DNA of 64,000 nt from Vreelandella sedimenti (GCF_013416325.1 NZ_JACCGK010000005.1:62001-126000), one strand, 5' to 3'; positions 44,956 through 54,799 are shown, numbered from the stretch's first letter. A program made the numbers and translations. Notes: generated from the letters alone by a model not told the origin.

Positions 44956-46040
44956 AAGAGACTCTGCGCCAACGCTTAGACAGCTTTACCGAACGCTTTG
45001 AAGAGCTGGCGATGCTGCTGTCGGATCCCGACGTGATCAATAACCAGCAACGTTTTCGCGATTATTCGCGTGAGTATGCCGAGTTAGAAGAGCTGGTGGC
45101 GGCCTGGCAGCGCTATCGTGATATTGAAACCAATATGCACGAAGCCGAGCAGCTTAGCCGCGATAGCGACGCTGACATGCGCGAGTTGGCGGAGATGGAG
45201 CTAAGCGAAGGGCGGGAGCGGTTAGTCGAGCTGGATATCGAGCTGAAGCGCCTGCTGGTGCCTAAAGACCCCGATGATGGCCGTGGGGTGTTTCTTGAAG
45301 TGCGTGCTGGTACCGGTGGCGACGAGGCGGCAATTTTTGCCGGTGACCTGTTTCGCATGTACTCCCGCTATGCCGAAAAGCGCGGTTGGCGGGTCGAAGT
45401 GGTGAGCGCCAGTCACGGCGAGCAGGGCGGCTACAAAGAGATCATTTCCCGCGTCAAAGGCGACGGTGTTTATGCCCAATTAAAATTTGAATCCGGCGCC
45501 CACCGGGTACAGCGCGTCCCCGCGACCGAATCCCAGGGCCGCATTCACACCTCTGCTTGCACCGTAGCGGTGATGCCTGAAGTCGATGACGTAGGCGATA
45601 TCGATATTAACCCATCGGATCTGCGCGTGGACACTTACCGCTCCAGTGGTGCCGGTGGTCAGCACGTTAATACCACGGACTCTGCGATCCGCATTACTCA
45701 CCTGCCGACCGGCGTGGTGGTGGAGTGTCAGGAAGAGCGCAGCCAGCATAAAAACCGTGCCAAAGCGATGTCGCTACTGGCCGCGAAGTTGAAGCGGAAT
45801 GCCGTCGATAGCCAGCGTCAGACGCAAGCGGATGCACGCCGTTCGCTAGTGGGCTCTGGGGATCGCAGTGAGCGCATCCGCACTTATAACTTTCCTCAGG
45901 GCAGAATCACTGATCACCGCATTAATCTGACCCTCTATAAACTCAACGAAGTGGTTAGCGGCGAACAGCTGGATGACGTGATTAGCCCGTTGATTCACGA
46001 GTATCAAGCGGAACAGCTCTCAGCCCTTCAGGATGTCTAA
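44952..46040 (+). CDS. prfA: Peptide chain release factor 1
   Basis: The 362-residue RF1 has the GGQ motif in [17 protein letters not shown], the target of PrmC methylation. A codon-recognition segment of RF1 type lies in the middle; I read the PAT-equivalent as VPATESQG. It terminates translation at UAA and UAG. It overlaps hemA by 4 bp and prmC by one base. Confidence 0.97.
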   Translation: MKETLRQRLDSFTERFEELAMLLSDPDVINNQQRFRDYSREYAELEELVAAWQRYRDIETNMHEAEQLSRDSDADMRELAEMELSEGRERLVELDIELKRLLVPKDPDDGRGVFLEVRAGTGGDEAAIFAGDLFRMYSRYAEKRGWRVEVVSASHGEQGGYKEIISRVKGDGVYAQLKFESGAHRVQRVPATESQGRIHTSACTVAVMPEVDDVGDIDINPSDLRVDTYRSSGAGGQHVNTTDSAIRITHLPTGVVVECQEERSQHKNRAKAMSLLAAKLKRNAVDSQRQTQADARRSLVGSGDRSERIRTYNFPQGRITDHRINLTLYKLNEVVSGEQLDDVISPLIHEYQAEQLSALQDV

Positions 46041-46888
46041 TGACCCTTGATGCGCTGATGAAACAGGCTGTCCAACGCTTGCAGGTGGCGGGTTCCAGCT
46101 CGCCGCGTATCGACGCTGAAGTGCTGTTATGCCACGTGCTTGGGCGTGATCGCACTTGGCTCTACACCTGGGGAGACAAAATATGCCCCTTATGGGAGCA
46201 GGCCCGTTTCGACGCACTCATCGCTGCACGTGTCCAGGGCACTCCGGTTGCTTACCTTACCGGCGAACGCGAATTTTGGGGGCTGCGCTTAGCCACCTCA
46301 CCTGATACGTTGATACCCCGGCCTGATACTGAAACTCTTGTTGAGCTTGCCCTAAAGCGGGCGACGCTACCCTCAGGCCGGCTGCTCGATCTTGGCACGG
46401 GGACTGGTGCCATTGCCCTGGCATTTGCCAGCGAACAACCTAACTGGCAAGTAGTGGGTGTGGATCTGCGCTTTGAGGCGGTCGTGTTGGCAAACCGTAA
46501 CGCGTGCTCGTTAGGCATATCTAATGCTAGGTTTTTACAGAGTGATTGGTTTGCTGCTTTGGAAACGAGTGCGGATGCAGATAAGCAGTTCGATATTATC
46601 GTCAGTAATCCCCCGTATATTGCCGCCGATGATCCTCATCTAGCCGAAGGCGATGTGCGTTTTGAGCCACGCTCAGCGCTGATTGCTAGTGCCTGCGGCA
46701 TGGGGGATTTGCTGCATTTGGTAAACGCCGCGCAGCGCTATCTAGCGGCTTCAGGTTGGTTGCTACTAGAGCACGGCTATAAACAGGCCGAAATGGTGCG
46801 TGAGGCGCTTGAGCGCGCTGGCTATAAAAACGTTGAAAGTGCTCGTGACCTGGGGGGGCATGAACGGGTTACCCTGGGGCACCTTTAA
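46040..46888 (+). CDS. prmC: Release factor glutamine methyltransferase
   Basis: The 282-residue SAM-dependent enzyme has the SAM loop LLDLGTGTGAIALAF and the catalytic NPPY in IIVSNPPYIAADD. It methylates the GGQ glutamine of RF1 and RF2. The ATG shares its A with the prfA stop (TAATG), so the two are coupled. The upstream segment EREFWGLRLATSPDTLIPRPDTE is diagnostic of PrmC. Confidence 0.96.
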   Translation: MTLDALMKQAVQRLQVAGSSSPRIDAEVLLCHVLGRDRTWLYTWGDKICPLWEQARFDALIAARVQGTPVAYLTGEREFWGLRLATSPDTLIPRPDTETLVELALKRATLPSGRLLDLGTGTGAIALAFASEQPNWQVVGVDLRFEAVVLANRNACSLGISNARFLQSDWFAALETSADADKQFDIIVSNPPYIAADDPHLAEGDVRFEPRSALIASACGMGDLLHLVNAAQRYLAASGWLLLEHGYKQAEMVREALERAGYKNVESARDLGGHERVTLGHL

Positions 46889-46921
46889 TAACTGCCTGAT
46901 TCATCAGTATTGGATCCTGCC

Positions 46922-47422
46922 ATGAAACCAAAAAATAGAACGCTGGACCGTATCGACCTTAAAATCCTACGCTGCTTGCAGGAAAATGCGCGTATTTCTT
47001 ATGTCGATTTAGCTTCGGAAGTGGGCTTATCCACAACCCCTTGCCTTGAACGCGTTAAGCGTCTGGAGAAAGCGGGTATTATTCGTGGTTACCAAGCCAT
47101 TCTTGACCCGCGGGCTTTGAAGGCCAATTTATTAGTTTTTGTCGAGATCAGCTTAGAAACGCAATCGCCAGCGGTCTTTGATGAGTTTCGCCGTGCTGTG
47201 GAGAAGTTGCCGCAGATTCAGGAGTGCCACCTTGTCTCGGGTCAGTTCGACTACATTTTGAAGTGCCGTATTCCCGAAATGGCCGCTTACCGCCAGCTAC
47301 TGGGCGATGTGGTGTTAACGCTACCGGGCGTGAAAGAGTCGAAAAGCTACGTGGTGATGGAAGAGGTAAAAGAGAGCTTCAATTTACACATTCCTGCCTT
47401 TGAGGAATTTGAGGATAAGTAA
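46922..47422 (+). CDS. lrp: Leucine-responsive regulatory protein
   Basis: The 166-residue protein from ATG 46922 has an Lrp/AsnC helix-turn-helix (ISYVDLASEVGLSTTPCLERVKRLE) and a C-terminal RAM domain with ECHLVSGQFDYILKCR and LPGVKESKSYVVMEEVKE. These segments are close to E. coli Lrp, so it is likely the true Lrp rather than a minor paralogue. It is a global regulator that responds to leucine. It lies between prmC and moeB and may be part of the same transcript. Confidence 0.9.
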   Translation: MKPKNRTLDRIDLKILRCLQENARISYVDLASEVGLSTTPCLERVKRLEKAGIIRGYQAILDPRALKANLLVFVEISLETQSPAVFDEFRRAVEKLPQIQECHLVSGQFDYILKCRIPEMAAYRQLLGDVVLTLPGVKESKSYVVMEEVKESFNLHIPAFEEFEDK

Positions 47423-47426
47423 GCCG

Positions 47427-48182
47427 ATGATGGATGACCAGGCGCTACTGCGCTATAGCCGTCAAATCATGCTGCCCGAGGTGGATTTCGAGGGCCAAGA
47501 GCGCCTCCAATCTGCCCATGCAGTGATTATTGGGGCCGGCGGTTTGGGCTCTCCGGCAGCGCTCTATTTAGCTGCTGCTGGGGTAGGGCGCATCACTATC
47601 GCCGATGCCGACCATGTCGAACTTTCCAATCTTCAACGGCAAATTGCCCATCAGCAGTCCAGTATTGGTTTAAATAAAGCGCACTCTGCCCAGGCCAGCA
47701 TGTGCGCACTCAATCCCCACTGCCAAGTGGTTGCGTTAGACCAACATGTTGAGGGCGAATCGCTTGAGCGGTTAGTCGCTTCGGCGGATGTGGTGCTTGA
47801 CTGTACCGATCGTTTCTCAAGCCGCTATGCGGTGAATGCGGCGTCCCAAAAAGCTGGTGTGCCGCTGGTATCGGGTGCGGCAATTCGCTTTTCAGGTCAG
47901 TTGGCAGTCTTTGACCCGCGCAATGCCGAGTGTCCCTGCTACGCCTGCCTCTATCCGCCCGACGAAAGTGGTGATGAAGCGTTAAGCTGCTCAGAAAGTG
48001 GCGTCATGGCGCCACTGGTGGGCTTGATCGGCTGCTTTCAGGCGGTTGAGGCATTTAAGATGCTTAGTGGCGCAGGTTCTGCCCACCAGGGGCTCTCTAC
48101 CTTTGATGGTTTAAGCGGCCAATGGCGGCACTTTCTAGTGCCTCGCGATCCCGCTTGCCCTGTGTGCGCTCAGCGCCTCTGA
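47427..48182 (+). CDS. moeB: Molybdopterin-synthase adenylyltransferase (MoeB/ThiF family)
   Basis: The 251-residue E1-like protein has the nucleotide loop GAGGLGSPAALYLAAAGVG and DADHVELSNLQRQI, with two zinc Cys pairs (CPCYACLYPP, then CPVCAQ at the end). It adenylates the C-terminus of the sulfur-carrier subunit of molybdopterin synthase; a ThiF role is also possible. Two ATGs are adjacent at 47427 and 47430. It lies 4 bp after lrp and is convergent with a bactofilin gene. Confidence 0.9.
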   Translation: MMDDQALLRYSRQIMLPEVDFEGQERLQSAHAVIIGAGGLGSPAALYLAAAGVGRITIADADHVELSNLQRQIAHQQSSIGLNKAHSAQASMCALNPHCQVVALDQHVEGESLERLVASADVVLDCTDRFSSRYAVNAASQKAGVPLVSGAAIRFSGQLAVFDPRNAECPCYACLYPPDESGDEALSCSESGVMAPLVGLIGCFQAVEAFKMLSGAGSAHQGLSTFDGLSGQWRHFLVPRDPACPVCAQRL

Positions 48183-48197
48183 CGTGCTGAAAGCGAC

Positions 48198-48764
48198 TTA
48201 ATCGTTAGCTTTTGCTTCTGCTGTGTCATGCTCTGCGGCATTCGCACTCGTGGTTGAATGCTTTTCGACGGTTGCTTTTGGCGAGGTTTTAGTCATGCTG
48301 TCGATGGCGTCGCTAAAGGCACTTTTCAGCACATCGTTGTCGGGGTTCATATCGATACTGCCGTGGAAAACGCTGCCATCTTCCAGTACCAGGCAGGGGG
48401 CAACAATAGTGCCTGAGACCTGGGCGCCCTTATGTATCGTTGCGCGGTGGTGTGCCATCAAGTTGCCGGTTACCTCGCCTGATATATGCAGTGTGTGAGC
48501 AAATACATCGCCGTTGATATAGCCATTGGCACCCAGGGTGACGGTGTGTTGTTTGCAGGTGATAATGCCGCTTACGCGTCCCTCTACCGTCAAATCCTCA
48601 TCACTATTAATGTCTCCCTCCACTTGCGTATGGCCCCCAATAACGGAGAGGCTTGGTCGCGCACTGCTGGTTGGCGTGCCTGGCGTTGTTGATGAACGTG
48701 TATCAGGTGGCGTTAGCGTCGCAGCCTTATTCTCAGGTGAGGCATTCTTGGCTTTGTTAAACAT
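48198..48764 (-). CDS. Bactofilin (polymer-forming cytoskeletal protein)
   Basis: From ATG 48764 (AGGAG upstream) the protein has 188 residues. The core at about 40-140 is the bactofilin right-handed beta-helix: SVIGGHTQVEGDINSDEDLTVEGRVSG and repeating hydrophobic/glycine strands such as VTLGANGYINGDVFA. The flanks are disordered and rich in Thr, Ser and Ala. Bactofilins form filaments that organise envelope, stalk or motility proteins. A divergent second gene at 48960 carries a related fold with a membrane anchor. Confidence 0.92.
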   Translation of the reverse strand: MFNKAKNASPENKAATLTPPDTRSSTTPGTPTSSARPSLSVIGGHTQVEGDINSDEDLTVEGRVSGIITCKQHTVTLGANGYINGDVFAHTLHISGEVTGNLMAHHRATIHKGAQVSGTIVAPCLVLEDGSVFHGSIDMNPDNDVLKSAFSDAIDSMTKTSPKATVEKHSTTSANAAEHDTAEAKAND

Positions 48765-48959
48765 AGGGTGGCTCCTAGTGAATGACGCCAGAGCGCCTTT
48801 GGGGTGCGTGGTATTGGGCATTAAATACCTTAATCGGCTTGTTGCTATCTCAAAGCCTGGAGTTAAGCCAAGTGAGTGGGCTTATTCACGCCGCCGCAAT
48901 ATAAAAGAGCGAGTATAACGTTAGCTGGGGCAACCACATCTAAAGCGGCAGGAAGCGGT

Positions 48960-49517
48960 ATGGGCATTCAAGTATGGTTTATTGTGATGGGCGTTGGAGT
49001 AATGACGCTGATCGTATGGGATGGCAAGCGCCATAAGCTAAAACAGCGCTCTTTAAGCGCCGCAGGGAGACCACACACAGTGGATACCGCTCCCATCGCA
49101 GAACTCCCCTTTGAAGCTATGATGCCACCTGAAGAAGCCTCCGCTGCGACGTCTCCCGCCATCCAGTGCATGTCAGGTGGCAGCCGAATTGGGTCAGCCA
49201 CTCATATTTTAGGCAGAGTGATCGCCGATGAACCTGTGCTCATTAAGGGCCGTTTGGAGGGTACTCTCATTGCACCTAATCATCCTGTCTCTGTGACTGC
49301 CTCTGGCCACGTCGCATCGTATCTTGAAGGCAACACTGTCGATATTGACGGAAGAATGGTCGGTACGCTTAAAGCCAACACTAAAGCCACACTGCTGTCA
49401 CGGGCGCGTATTCAGGGGGTAGTCGAGGCGCCTAACCTAGAGTGCATGGCGGGGGCTTGGCTCCAGGTGGATGTGGCTAATAGGGTCAAACTACACAAAA
49501 TTGCCATGGCGTCTTAA
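48960..49517 (+). CDS. Membrane-anchored bactofilin-like protein
   Basis: From ATG 48960 (AGGA upstream) it has 185 residues. An N-terminal membrane helix (VWFIVMGVGVMTLIVW) and basic stretch (DGKRHKLKQR) precede a linker and then a bactofilin-like beta-helix: SRIGSATHILGRVIADEPVLIKGRLEGTLIA and SGHVASYLEGNTVDIDGRMVGTLKANTKATLLSRARIQG. The anchor resembles the ZipA type in layout only. It is divergent from the soluble bactofilin gene and close to a chemoreceptor gene. It could tether a bactofilin filament to the inner membrane. Confidence 0.82.
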   Translation: MGIQVWFIVMGVGVMTLIVWDGKRHKLKQRSLSAAGRPHTVDTAPIAELPFEAMMPPEEASAATSPAIQCMSGGSRIGSATHILGRVIADEPVLIKGRLEGTLIAPNHPVSVTASGHVASYLEGNTVDIDGRMVGTLKANTKATLLSRARIQGVVEAPNLECMAGAWLQVDVANRVKLHKIAMAS

Positions 49518-49646
49518 CCGCTAGCTGCTGCATCTGTCACGCTATTTATTATACCAACGTCTAGATTCGCTCTGCAGTGCTTCAGTTGGTTTTAACCTGG
49601 CCGATACCTAATTAAATGACTTATAAACGAAAAAGGGATCAACGGG

Positions 49647-51320
49647 ATGAAGCACCTCTCTATTAAATGGAGCCTGACTGCTGCGTTAGCCTTGCTGGTG
49701 CTTATGATTGGGTTGATCAGTGGGCTTGGATTTTTTGCTAATCATAATAGCTCTCAAGCGCTTGAAGAGTTGACGGCTACCAACGTGCGACTTACGAATT
49801 TAGCCAACCGCACGCAAGTCAATGCGCTCAGAGCACAAACGTTTTTAGACCGCTCGGCAAGTTTTAGCACCCAGGGTAATCCAGAAAAGGGGCAGGAGAG
49901 CCTTGCCATGGCGGCAGAGGCGGTCGCTGAGGCAGAGGCACGTTTTAATGAGTTTAGTGCAGTGCCAATCAATCCTGAAGGCACACTTGCACCCCACCGT
50001 GATGCGATTATCAGCGCTTACAACGCCTTTGTGACAGAGGGTATTTCGCCGCTGCTCGAGGCCGCCCCTTTCCAAATCCAGCGCAGGCAAGAGGAACTGG
50101 GAATATTAAGCGCCGAGCTGGATCTGGCCATGAGCGGTTTTATTGCTTATACCGAAGAGCGTGGCGCTAGCGTCCTCCAGCAGGTCAATCGCTTGGCGAC
50201 GACTATTGGCGTCATTGCGATTACCCTTTTAGTGATTTCACTGGTGGCCGTGGTGGTCATTAGATGGGCAATGATGCGTAGCGTTGTGAGGCCCCTTCGG
50301 CGAGCCAGTGAGCACTTTGCACGGATTGCCGATGGCGATCTGACAGGTCAAATTGAAGATCGGGGCCGTAATGAAATTGGTCAGTTGTTCGGTGGCTTGG
50401 CGGCCATGCAGGAGAAGTTAAAACAGCTGGTGATAGCCTTGAGAGGCAGTAGCGAACAGGTTTTCAGCGGGGCGGGTGATATCTCTGCGGGAAGCCAGGA
50501 TCTCTCTTCACGAACCGAACAGCAGGCCTCCGCACTTCAGCAAACCGCTTCCAGTATGGAGGAGATGTCGACGACGGTAAGCAAAAATGCTGAAACGGCC
50601 GAAGAAGCGGATCAGCTCTCGGTGGCGGCGTCACAGTCGGCGGAGACAGGTGGTGAAGAGGTGGAGCGCACTGTGCAACTCATGCGTGAGATTGCGGCCA
50701 GTGCGAACCAAGTAAACGATATCATCGGCGTGATTGACTCTATTGCCTTCCAAACCAATATATTAGCGCTCAATGCGTCGGTTGAAGCAGCGCGTGCAGG
50801 TGAACAAGGTCGTGGATTTGCCGTGGTGGCCAGCGAAGTTCGCTCACTAGCGACGCGAAGTGCTGACTCGGCCAAAGAGATTCGTAGCCTGATCGAGCAG
50901 ACCACCACGAAGATTAACGGCGGCGCTGAACAAGCGGAGCGCAGTGGACAGACGATTTATCAAACAGTAGATGCGATTCGCCAAGTCACCACTCTGATGG
51001 GCGAAATATCGACCGCGACTCGGGAGCAGAATAGTGGCATTGAGCAGATTAATGCTGCCCTTACCGAAATGGATTCGGTCACCCAGCAAAACGCTGCGCT
51101 GGTGCAACAAACCAGTTCGGCGGCTAGCGCTCTAGAGGGGCAGGCCCGCGAGCTGGCCGACTTGATGGCTACCTTCCGCATTGATGAGAGTGCTGCCAGC
51201 GCTGTTGTGCTGACGCATAAGGGCGCTTCTCATCAGCATGACGGCCACATTGAGCCAGCGCCACGCCAGCAGTCGACGCAAAGTAAAAAAGAGGCCGTCG
51301 ATGAATGGGATGAGTTCTAG
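49647..51320 (+). CDS. Methyl-accepting chemotaxis protein with CheR-tether pentapeptide
   Basis: The 557-residue receptor has TM1 at about 10-31, a helical periplasmic domain of about 155 residues (four-helix-bundle size), TM2 at about 188-212, HAMP and an MCP signalling domain. The hairpin tip is near [19 protein letters not shown]. The C-terminus ends EWDEF, a match to the xWxxF pentapeptide that tethers CheR and CheB in high-abundance receptors. The ligand is unknown. A hairpin terminator follows. Confidence 0.93.
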   Translation: MKHLSIKWSLTAALALLVLMIGLISGLGFFANHNSSQALEELTATNVRLTNLANRTQVNALRAQTFLDRSASFSTQGNPEKGQESLAMAAEAVAEAEARFNEFSAVPINPEGTLAPHRDAIISAYNAFVTEGISPLLEAAPFQIQRRQEELGILSAELDLAMSGFIAYTEERGASVLQQVNRLATTIGVIAITLLVISLVAVVVIRWAMMRSVVRPLRRASEHFARIADGDLTGQIEDRGRNEIGQLFGGLAAMQEKLKQLVIALRGSSEQVFSGAGDISAGSQDLSSRTEQQASALQQTASSMEEMSTTVSKNAETAEEADQLSVAASQSAETGGEEVERTVQLMREIAASANQVNDIIGVIDSIAFQTNILALNASVEAARAGEQGRGFAVVASEVRSLATRSADSAKEIRSLIEQTTTKINGGAEQAERSGQTIYQTVDAIRQVTTLMGEISTATREQNSGIEQINAALTEMDSVTQQNAALVQQTSSAASALEGQARELADLMATFRIDESAASAVVLTHKGASHQHDGHIEPAPRQQSTQSKKEAVDEWDEF

Positions 51321-51335
51321 GTCTTAATCAACAAA

Positions 51336-51378
51336 AAGCTGCCGATGTTAAGCGTACTTACCATCGGCAGCTTCTTTT
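51336..51378. terminator. Terminator between chemoreceptor and methyltransferase genes
   Basis: AAGCTGCCGATG (51336-51347) pairs perfectly with CATCGGCAGCTT (51362-51373), then CTTTT. Preceding A-run suits the opposite strand too. Confidence 0.88.
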
Positions 51379-51410
51379 ACATCTCAGAACACCTCAGAGA
51401 CAGCTATCGC

Positions 51411-52178
51411 TTACGCGCGAGCGGAAACACGCAGACGCACATAATCTGCCGTCCAGTTTCCTTGCTCATCGCGCAGGCTGTGGCCCAGTAGCGTCAAGGT
51501 ATTCTCAAGCACGGCATCGCGTACATCCTCGTCGAGCCCATGTAAGAACGGGCTGGCAAACGTTTCAAGCCATCCAATCATACCGGTGGGTAGCGTAGTC
51601 GGGCGTGGGATCAGCTCAATGCTTTCTACTTTGAAACCGACTGTTTCCAGCAGATGGCCATATTCATGGGTGGTTGGGAAATACCACGGATGACGGCCAC
51701 GAGCGCTAATGCCCCGAAACTGGAGGGCGGCAATCAGCGCGGTGCAAATAGCGGCGACGTTGCCATGACCACCAAACTCGGCCACAAACCGACCTCCCGG
51801 TTTCAATGAGCGCTTAACGCCTGCGAGTACCGACTGAGGGTCAAGCATCCAGTGGAGCGCCGCATTGCTAAATACCGCATCAAACTCATGGTCGAAGGGC
51901 AGTTGGTGGCCATCAACGACGCGAGCGGTAATGCCCCGTTGGCGGGCGGCATTTACCATCTCTTCTGAAGCGTCAACACCGAGAACGTTAGCGCCCAGTT
52001 GCACAAGGCGCTCTGTCAAAGAGCCGTCGCCGCAGCCAAGATCCAAAATACGTTCGCCGGGTTGAGGCGCTAACAGTTTGACCATTTCGCTGCCTAGCTT
52101 AGGTACAAAATTAGCATTCTGGGCGTAGTCGCTGGCATTCCACTCTTGCCCGGGTGCATTTTGAGGGGTATGGGTCAT
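51411..52178 (-). CDS. Class I SAM-dependent methyltransferase
   Basis: The 255-residue protein has the SAM loop ILDLGCGDGSLTERL, motif II VLGVDASEEMVNAARQRG and the later FDAVFSNAALHWM, typical of trans-aconitate methyltransferase-like and small-molecule methyltransferases. It is cytoplasmic. The substrate is unknown. It is convergent with the chemoreceptor gene and stands alone. Confidence 0.9.
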   Translation of the reverse strand: MTHTPQNAPGQEWNASDYAQNANFVPKLGSEMVKLLAPQPGERILDLGCGDGSLTERLVQLGANVLGVDASEEMVNAARQRGITARVVDGHQLPFDHEFDAVFSNAALHWMLDPQSVLAGVKRSLKPGGRFVAEFGGHGNVAAICTALIAALQFRGISARGRHPWYFPTTHEYGHLLETVGFKVESIELIPRPTTLPTGMIGWLETFASPFLHGLDEDVRDAVLENTLTLLGHSLRDEQGNWTADYVRLRVSARA

Positions 52179-52411
52179 ATCGGCTTCCTGGCGTCGTTAT
52201 TATTCCATCAAAATTCAGTTATCAATGTATAGCTATATCAGTATAGCTTGCTGGTGCCTAACTTATTAGATAGACAATGAAAATCATAATAAATGACCCG
52301 CCATCACTACCTATTTGATAACTTAGATATCGGCCTTGATAAGCAACTTTTAATAGCGTTCTAGTAAAAAAAGCTAGAATGACACCATTTAACCGCTGGA
52401 AGAGGTTGTTA

Positions 52412-52903
52412 ATGAGCCTTTCTATGCCTTGCTATAGGGTTAATTCTCCCGTTGGAGTGATTGCCGATACCCACGGTTTGCTGCGTGATGAGGCACTTTT
52501 TCTGCTGCAGGGGTGCGAGCTCATTCTTCACTTGGGGGATGTAGGTAGCAAAGAGGCAGATAAAACGATTTTGCAACATTTGGAGACACTGGCGCCGGTG
52601 CATTGCGTTAAGGGCAATATCGATACGGCGGCGTGGGCGACGGGTTTACCGATACATCAGGACATCATTGTGAACGGGAAACACCTGCACCTTGTTCACC
52701 GCTTAGAGGATTACGACCCGAAGATGGCTTGCGATGCACTTCTGCATGGCCACTCCCATAAGCCCCGTAATGAATACCAGGAGGGAATGCTGCTTTTTAA
52801 TCCAGGTGCGGCGGGAAAGAGGAGATTCAAACTACCGATTACTCTAGGCAAATTATGGATAGATCAATGTGGCGTGCGAGGCGCGATCATGTACTTGCTA
52901 TAG
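52412..52903 (+). CDS. Calcineurin-like metallophosphoesterase (YfcE-like)
   Basis: From ATG 52412 (AGAGG upstream) the protein has 163 residues. Metal-binding blocks are IADTHGLL (D, H), HLGDVG (D), KGNID (N) and LLHGHSHKP (H, H). It is a small two-metal phosphodiesterase of the YfcE/MJ0936 group. The physiological substrate is unknown. It stands alone upstream of nfsA. Confidence 0.9.
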   Translation: MSLSMPCYRVNSPVGVIADTHGLLRDEALFLLQGCELILHLGDVGSKEADKTILQHLETLAPVHCVKGNIDTAAWATGLPIHQDIIVNGKHLHLVHRLEDYDPKMACDALLHGHSHKPRNEYQEGMLLFNPGAAGKRRFKLPITLGKLWIDQCGVRGAIMYLL

Positions 52904-53003
52904 CCATTTTTCAAGCCATCCGCCAACCCTGTCATATTGTACAAATCTGTTACCCTATTAGTCAGTTGTTTTAGATAAGCATTATCCAGATAAGCGAGGT
53001 TCC

Positions 53004-53735
53004 ATGAACGACGTTATTGAGTTGCTGAAATCCCACCGTTCGATCCGTAAATTTAGCGACCGGCCGATCCCGAAAGAGTTGCTGCTGGAGCTTATCCAAG
53101 CCGGGCAGGGGGCAGCTACCTCCAGCCACGTTCAGGCGTATACGGTTATCCATGTAAAAAACCAAGCGAACCGTGAGCAGATAGCAGAACTGGCCGGTGG
53201 ACAAGGTTATATTGCCACCTGTGCAGACTTTCTGGTTTTCTGTGCCGATATGAAGCGCCCCACGGAGGCTTCAGAGCGCACCGGTGCAAACGTTGTGCGG
53301 GGAATGACCGAGCAACTGTTGGTAGCAACAGTGGATACGGCACTGATGGCGCAAAATGTGGCAGTGGCGGCTGAATCCGAAGGATTGGGAATCTGCTATA
53401 TCGGTGGTATCCGCAATAATCCTCAAGAGGTTAGCGACCTGCTACGCCTCCCAAAGCACGTGTACCCGGTGTTTGGTATGTGCCTTGGCTATCCGGATCA
53501 AGAGCCTGAAGTTAAGCCGCGCTTACCCGTGGAGGCGGTTCTTAAAGAAGACTACTACACTGAAGACGGTGAGCAGGTAGAGTCCTTCGATACGACTATG
53601 CAGGCTTACTATCGGGCTCGCAGTAGCAGTAATAAAGACACCGACTGGTCTCGCAATCTCAAGCCTTTGTTCGATAACAAGCTGCGCCCTCATATGCGCG
53701 ATTTTTTAATCAAGCGCGGTTTTGAAATGAAATAA
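53004..53735 (+). CDS. nfsA: Oxygen-insensitive NADPH nitroreductase
   Basis: The 243-residue flavoprotein begins MNDVIELLKSHRSIRKFSDRPI, the FMN-binding Arg/Ser pattern of NfsA. Other marks are SSHVQAYTVIHV, EGLGICYIGGIRNNP and CLGYPDQEPEVKPRLP. It reduces nitroaromatics and quinones with NADPH by two-electron steps. The end and length match the NfsA/NfrA group. A large hairpin follows. Confidence 0.94.
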   Translation: MNDVIELLKSHRSIRKFSDRPIPKELLLELIQAGQGAATSSHVQAYTVIHVKNQANREQIAELAGGQGYIATCADFLVFCADMKRPTEASERTGANVVRGMTEQLLVATVDTALMAQNVAVAAESEGLGICYIGGIRNNPQEVSDLLRLPKHVYPVFGMCLGYPDQEPEVKPRLPVEAVLKEDYYTEDGEQVESFDTTMQAYYRARSSSNKDTDWSRNLKPLFDNKLRPHMRDFLIKRGFEMK

Positions 53736-53768
53736 AGTGCGCTGCACACTGTTTTTAATAGGATTTTT

Positions 53769-53811
53769 GGAAAAGAGAACGCTCAGTCGGTCGGTTGAGG
53801 TTCTCTTTTCC
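53769..53811 (+). terminator. Long hairpin after nfsA
   Basis: GGAAAAGAGAAC (53769-53780) pairs perfectly with GTTCTCTTTTCC (53800-53811). The loop can extend with CTCA/TGAG. It lies between nfsA and the ribosome site of the zinc peptidase gene, so it may terminate the first and affect the second. Confidence 0.65.
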
Positions 53812-53833
53812 TCGCTTTCAGGAGCTTTACCGT

Positions 53834-54799
53834 ATGCGAGTATTTTCAAACCCCGTCGGTTCCGGCTCTCTATGGTTCGATAATCTCGCAACCGCAGATG
53901 GTATCCCCGTTGCCTATGACCCTCAGGCACGGGCCTTTGTGCCAATGCCACCTTTCTGTATTAACCGTGACATTATCGGTTGCAACTGGATTGCACCTGA
54001 AGAGGGAGCTTTTTGTCGCGCTTGTGCCATGACGGCGCTGGCTCCAGATCCTAACCTTCCTAATGCGATTCCTAATTGGGCCAAGACTGAAGCCGCCAAA
54101 CGCTGGGTGCTTGATAACCTCGGGCGTTGGCACTGGTTCCGCCCGGAAGATCCAGGCGCGCCGCCGGTTTTCCATTTGCTCGCCGAAGGCCGTACGCCTG
54201 TGCCGATGGGGCACATTGAAGGGGTGGTGACCATTAGTGTAGCCGAAGTAGACCCCGTACTAGTCACGACCCGTCGTGAAGCGCTTGAAGAGCCCTACCG
54301 CACGATGATTGGCCATATGCGCCACGAAATATCGCATATGCTGTGGTGGCGGCTAAGCCTGCGCGAAGACTTTCTTGATGCTTTTCGTGAGATGTTTGGA
54401 GACGAACGTCTGGATTACACCGCAGCACTTCAGCGCCACTATACTGATGGCCCGCCGCCCGATTGGAAAAAGCGCTATTTAACCACTTATGCCTCTGCGC
54501 ACCCTCATGAAGATTGGGCCGAGACTGCTGCTCACCTGCTGCATTTAACCGATATTGCCGATAGCTTTGCGGCATCAGACCTCTCTTCACCAGAGCTGCC
54601 TAGCCATCAATGGGAGCCGTATGCAGAGCCTGATGCAGAGCGCTTGATCTACGTGGCAGCTTCACTCACCGTGGGCGTTAATCATGTTAATCGCTCGATG
54701 GGTTTGCCGGATCTTTATCCCTTTGTCCTCTCAGAGGCTGCCCGACATAAGCTCGCTTTCGTGCATGATTGGCTACGCCGAGGGGCTCAAGGGTTATGA
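53834..54799 (+). CDS. Putative zinc-binding metallopeptidase (copy B)
   Basis: From ATG 53834 (AGGAG upstream) it has 321 residues. It is a paralogue of the peptidase at 1253-2323: the active site HEISH at 164-168 and HPHEDWAET downstream align with HEIGH and HPWEDFAET of copy A, and the RT(L/M)IGH(F/M)RHE context is shared. A cysteine set (C42, C50, C61, C64) matches only the last zinc site of copy A. The front ribbons with CxC and CxxC pairs are missing. No signal peptide is seen. Substrate and partner are unknown. Confidence 0.85.
   Translation: MRVFSNPVGSGSLWFDNLATADGIPVAYDPQARAFVPMPPFCINRDIIGCNWIAPEEGAFCRACAMTALAPDPNLPNAIPNWAKTEAAKRWVLDNLGRWHWFRPEDPGAPPVFHLLAEGRTPVPMGHIEGVVTISVAEVDPVLVTTRREALEEPYRTMIGHMRHEISHMLWWRLSLREDFLDAFREMFGDERLDYTAALQRHYTDGPPPDWKKRYLTTYASAHPHEDWAETAAHLLHLTDIADSFAASDLSSPELPSHQWEPYAEPDAERLIYVAASLTVGVNHVNRSMGLPDLYPFVLSEAARHKLAFVHDWLRRGAQGL

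Noticed and set aside
48526..48918. 130-residue plus-strand frame opposite the soluble bactofilin
   Set aside because: It is antisense to the bactofilin core and has no family features.
52970..53000. Repeated AGATAAGC motif before nfsA as an operator
   Set aside because: Only two short copies in AT-rich DNA; too little to support a site.
54264..54590. Minus-strand frames opposite zinc peptidase B
   Set aside because: They are antisense shadows of a gene with clear motifs and lack ribosome sites.
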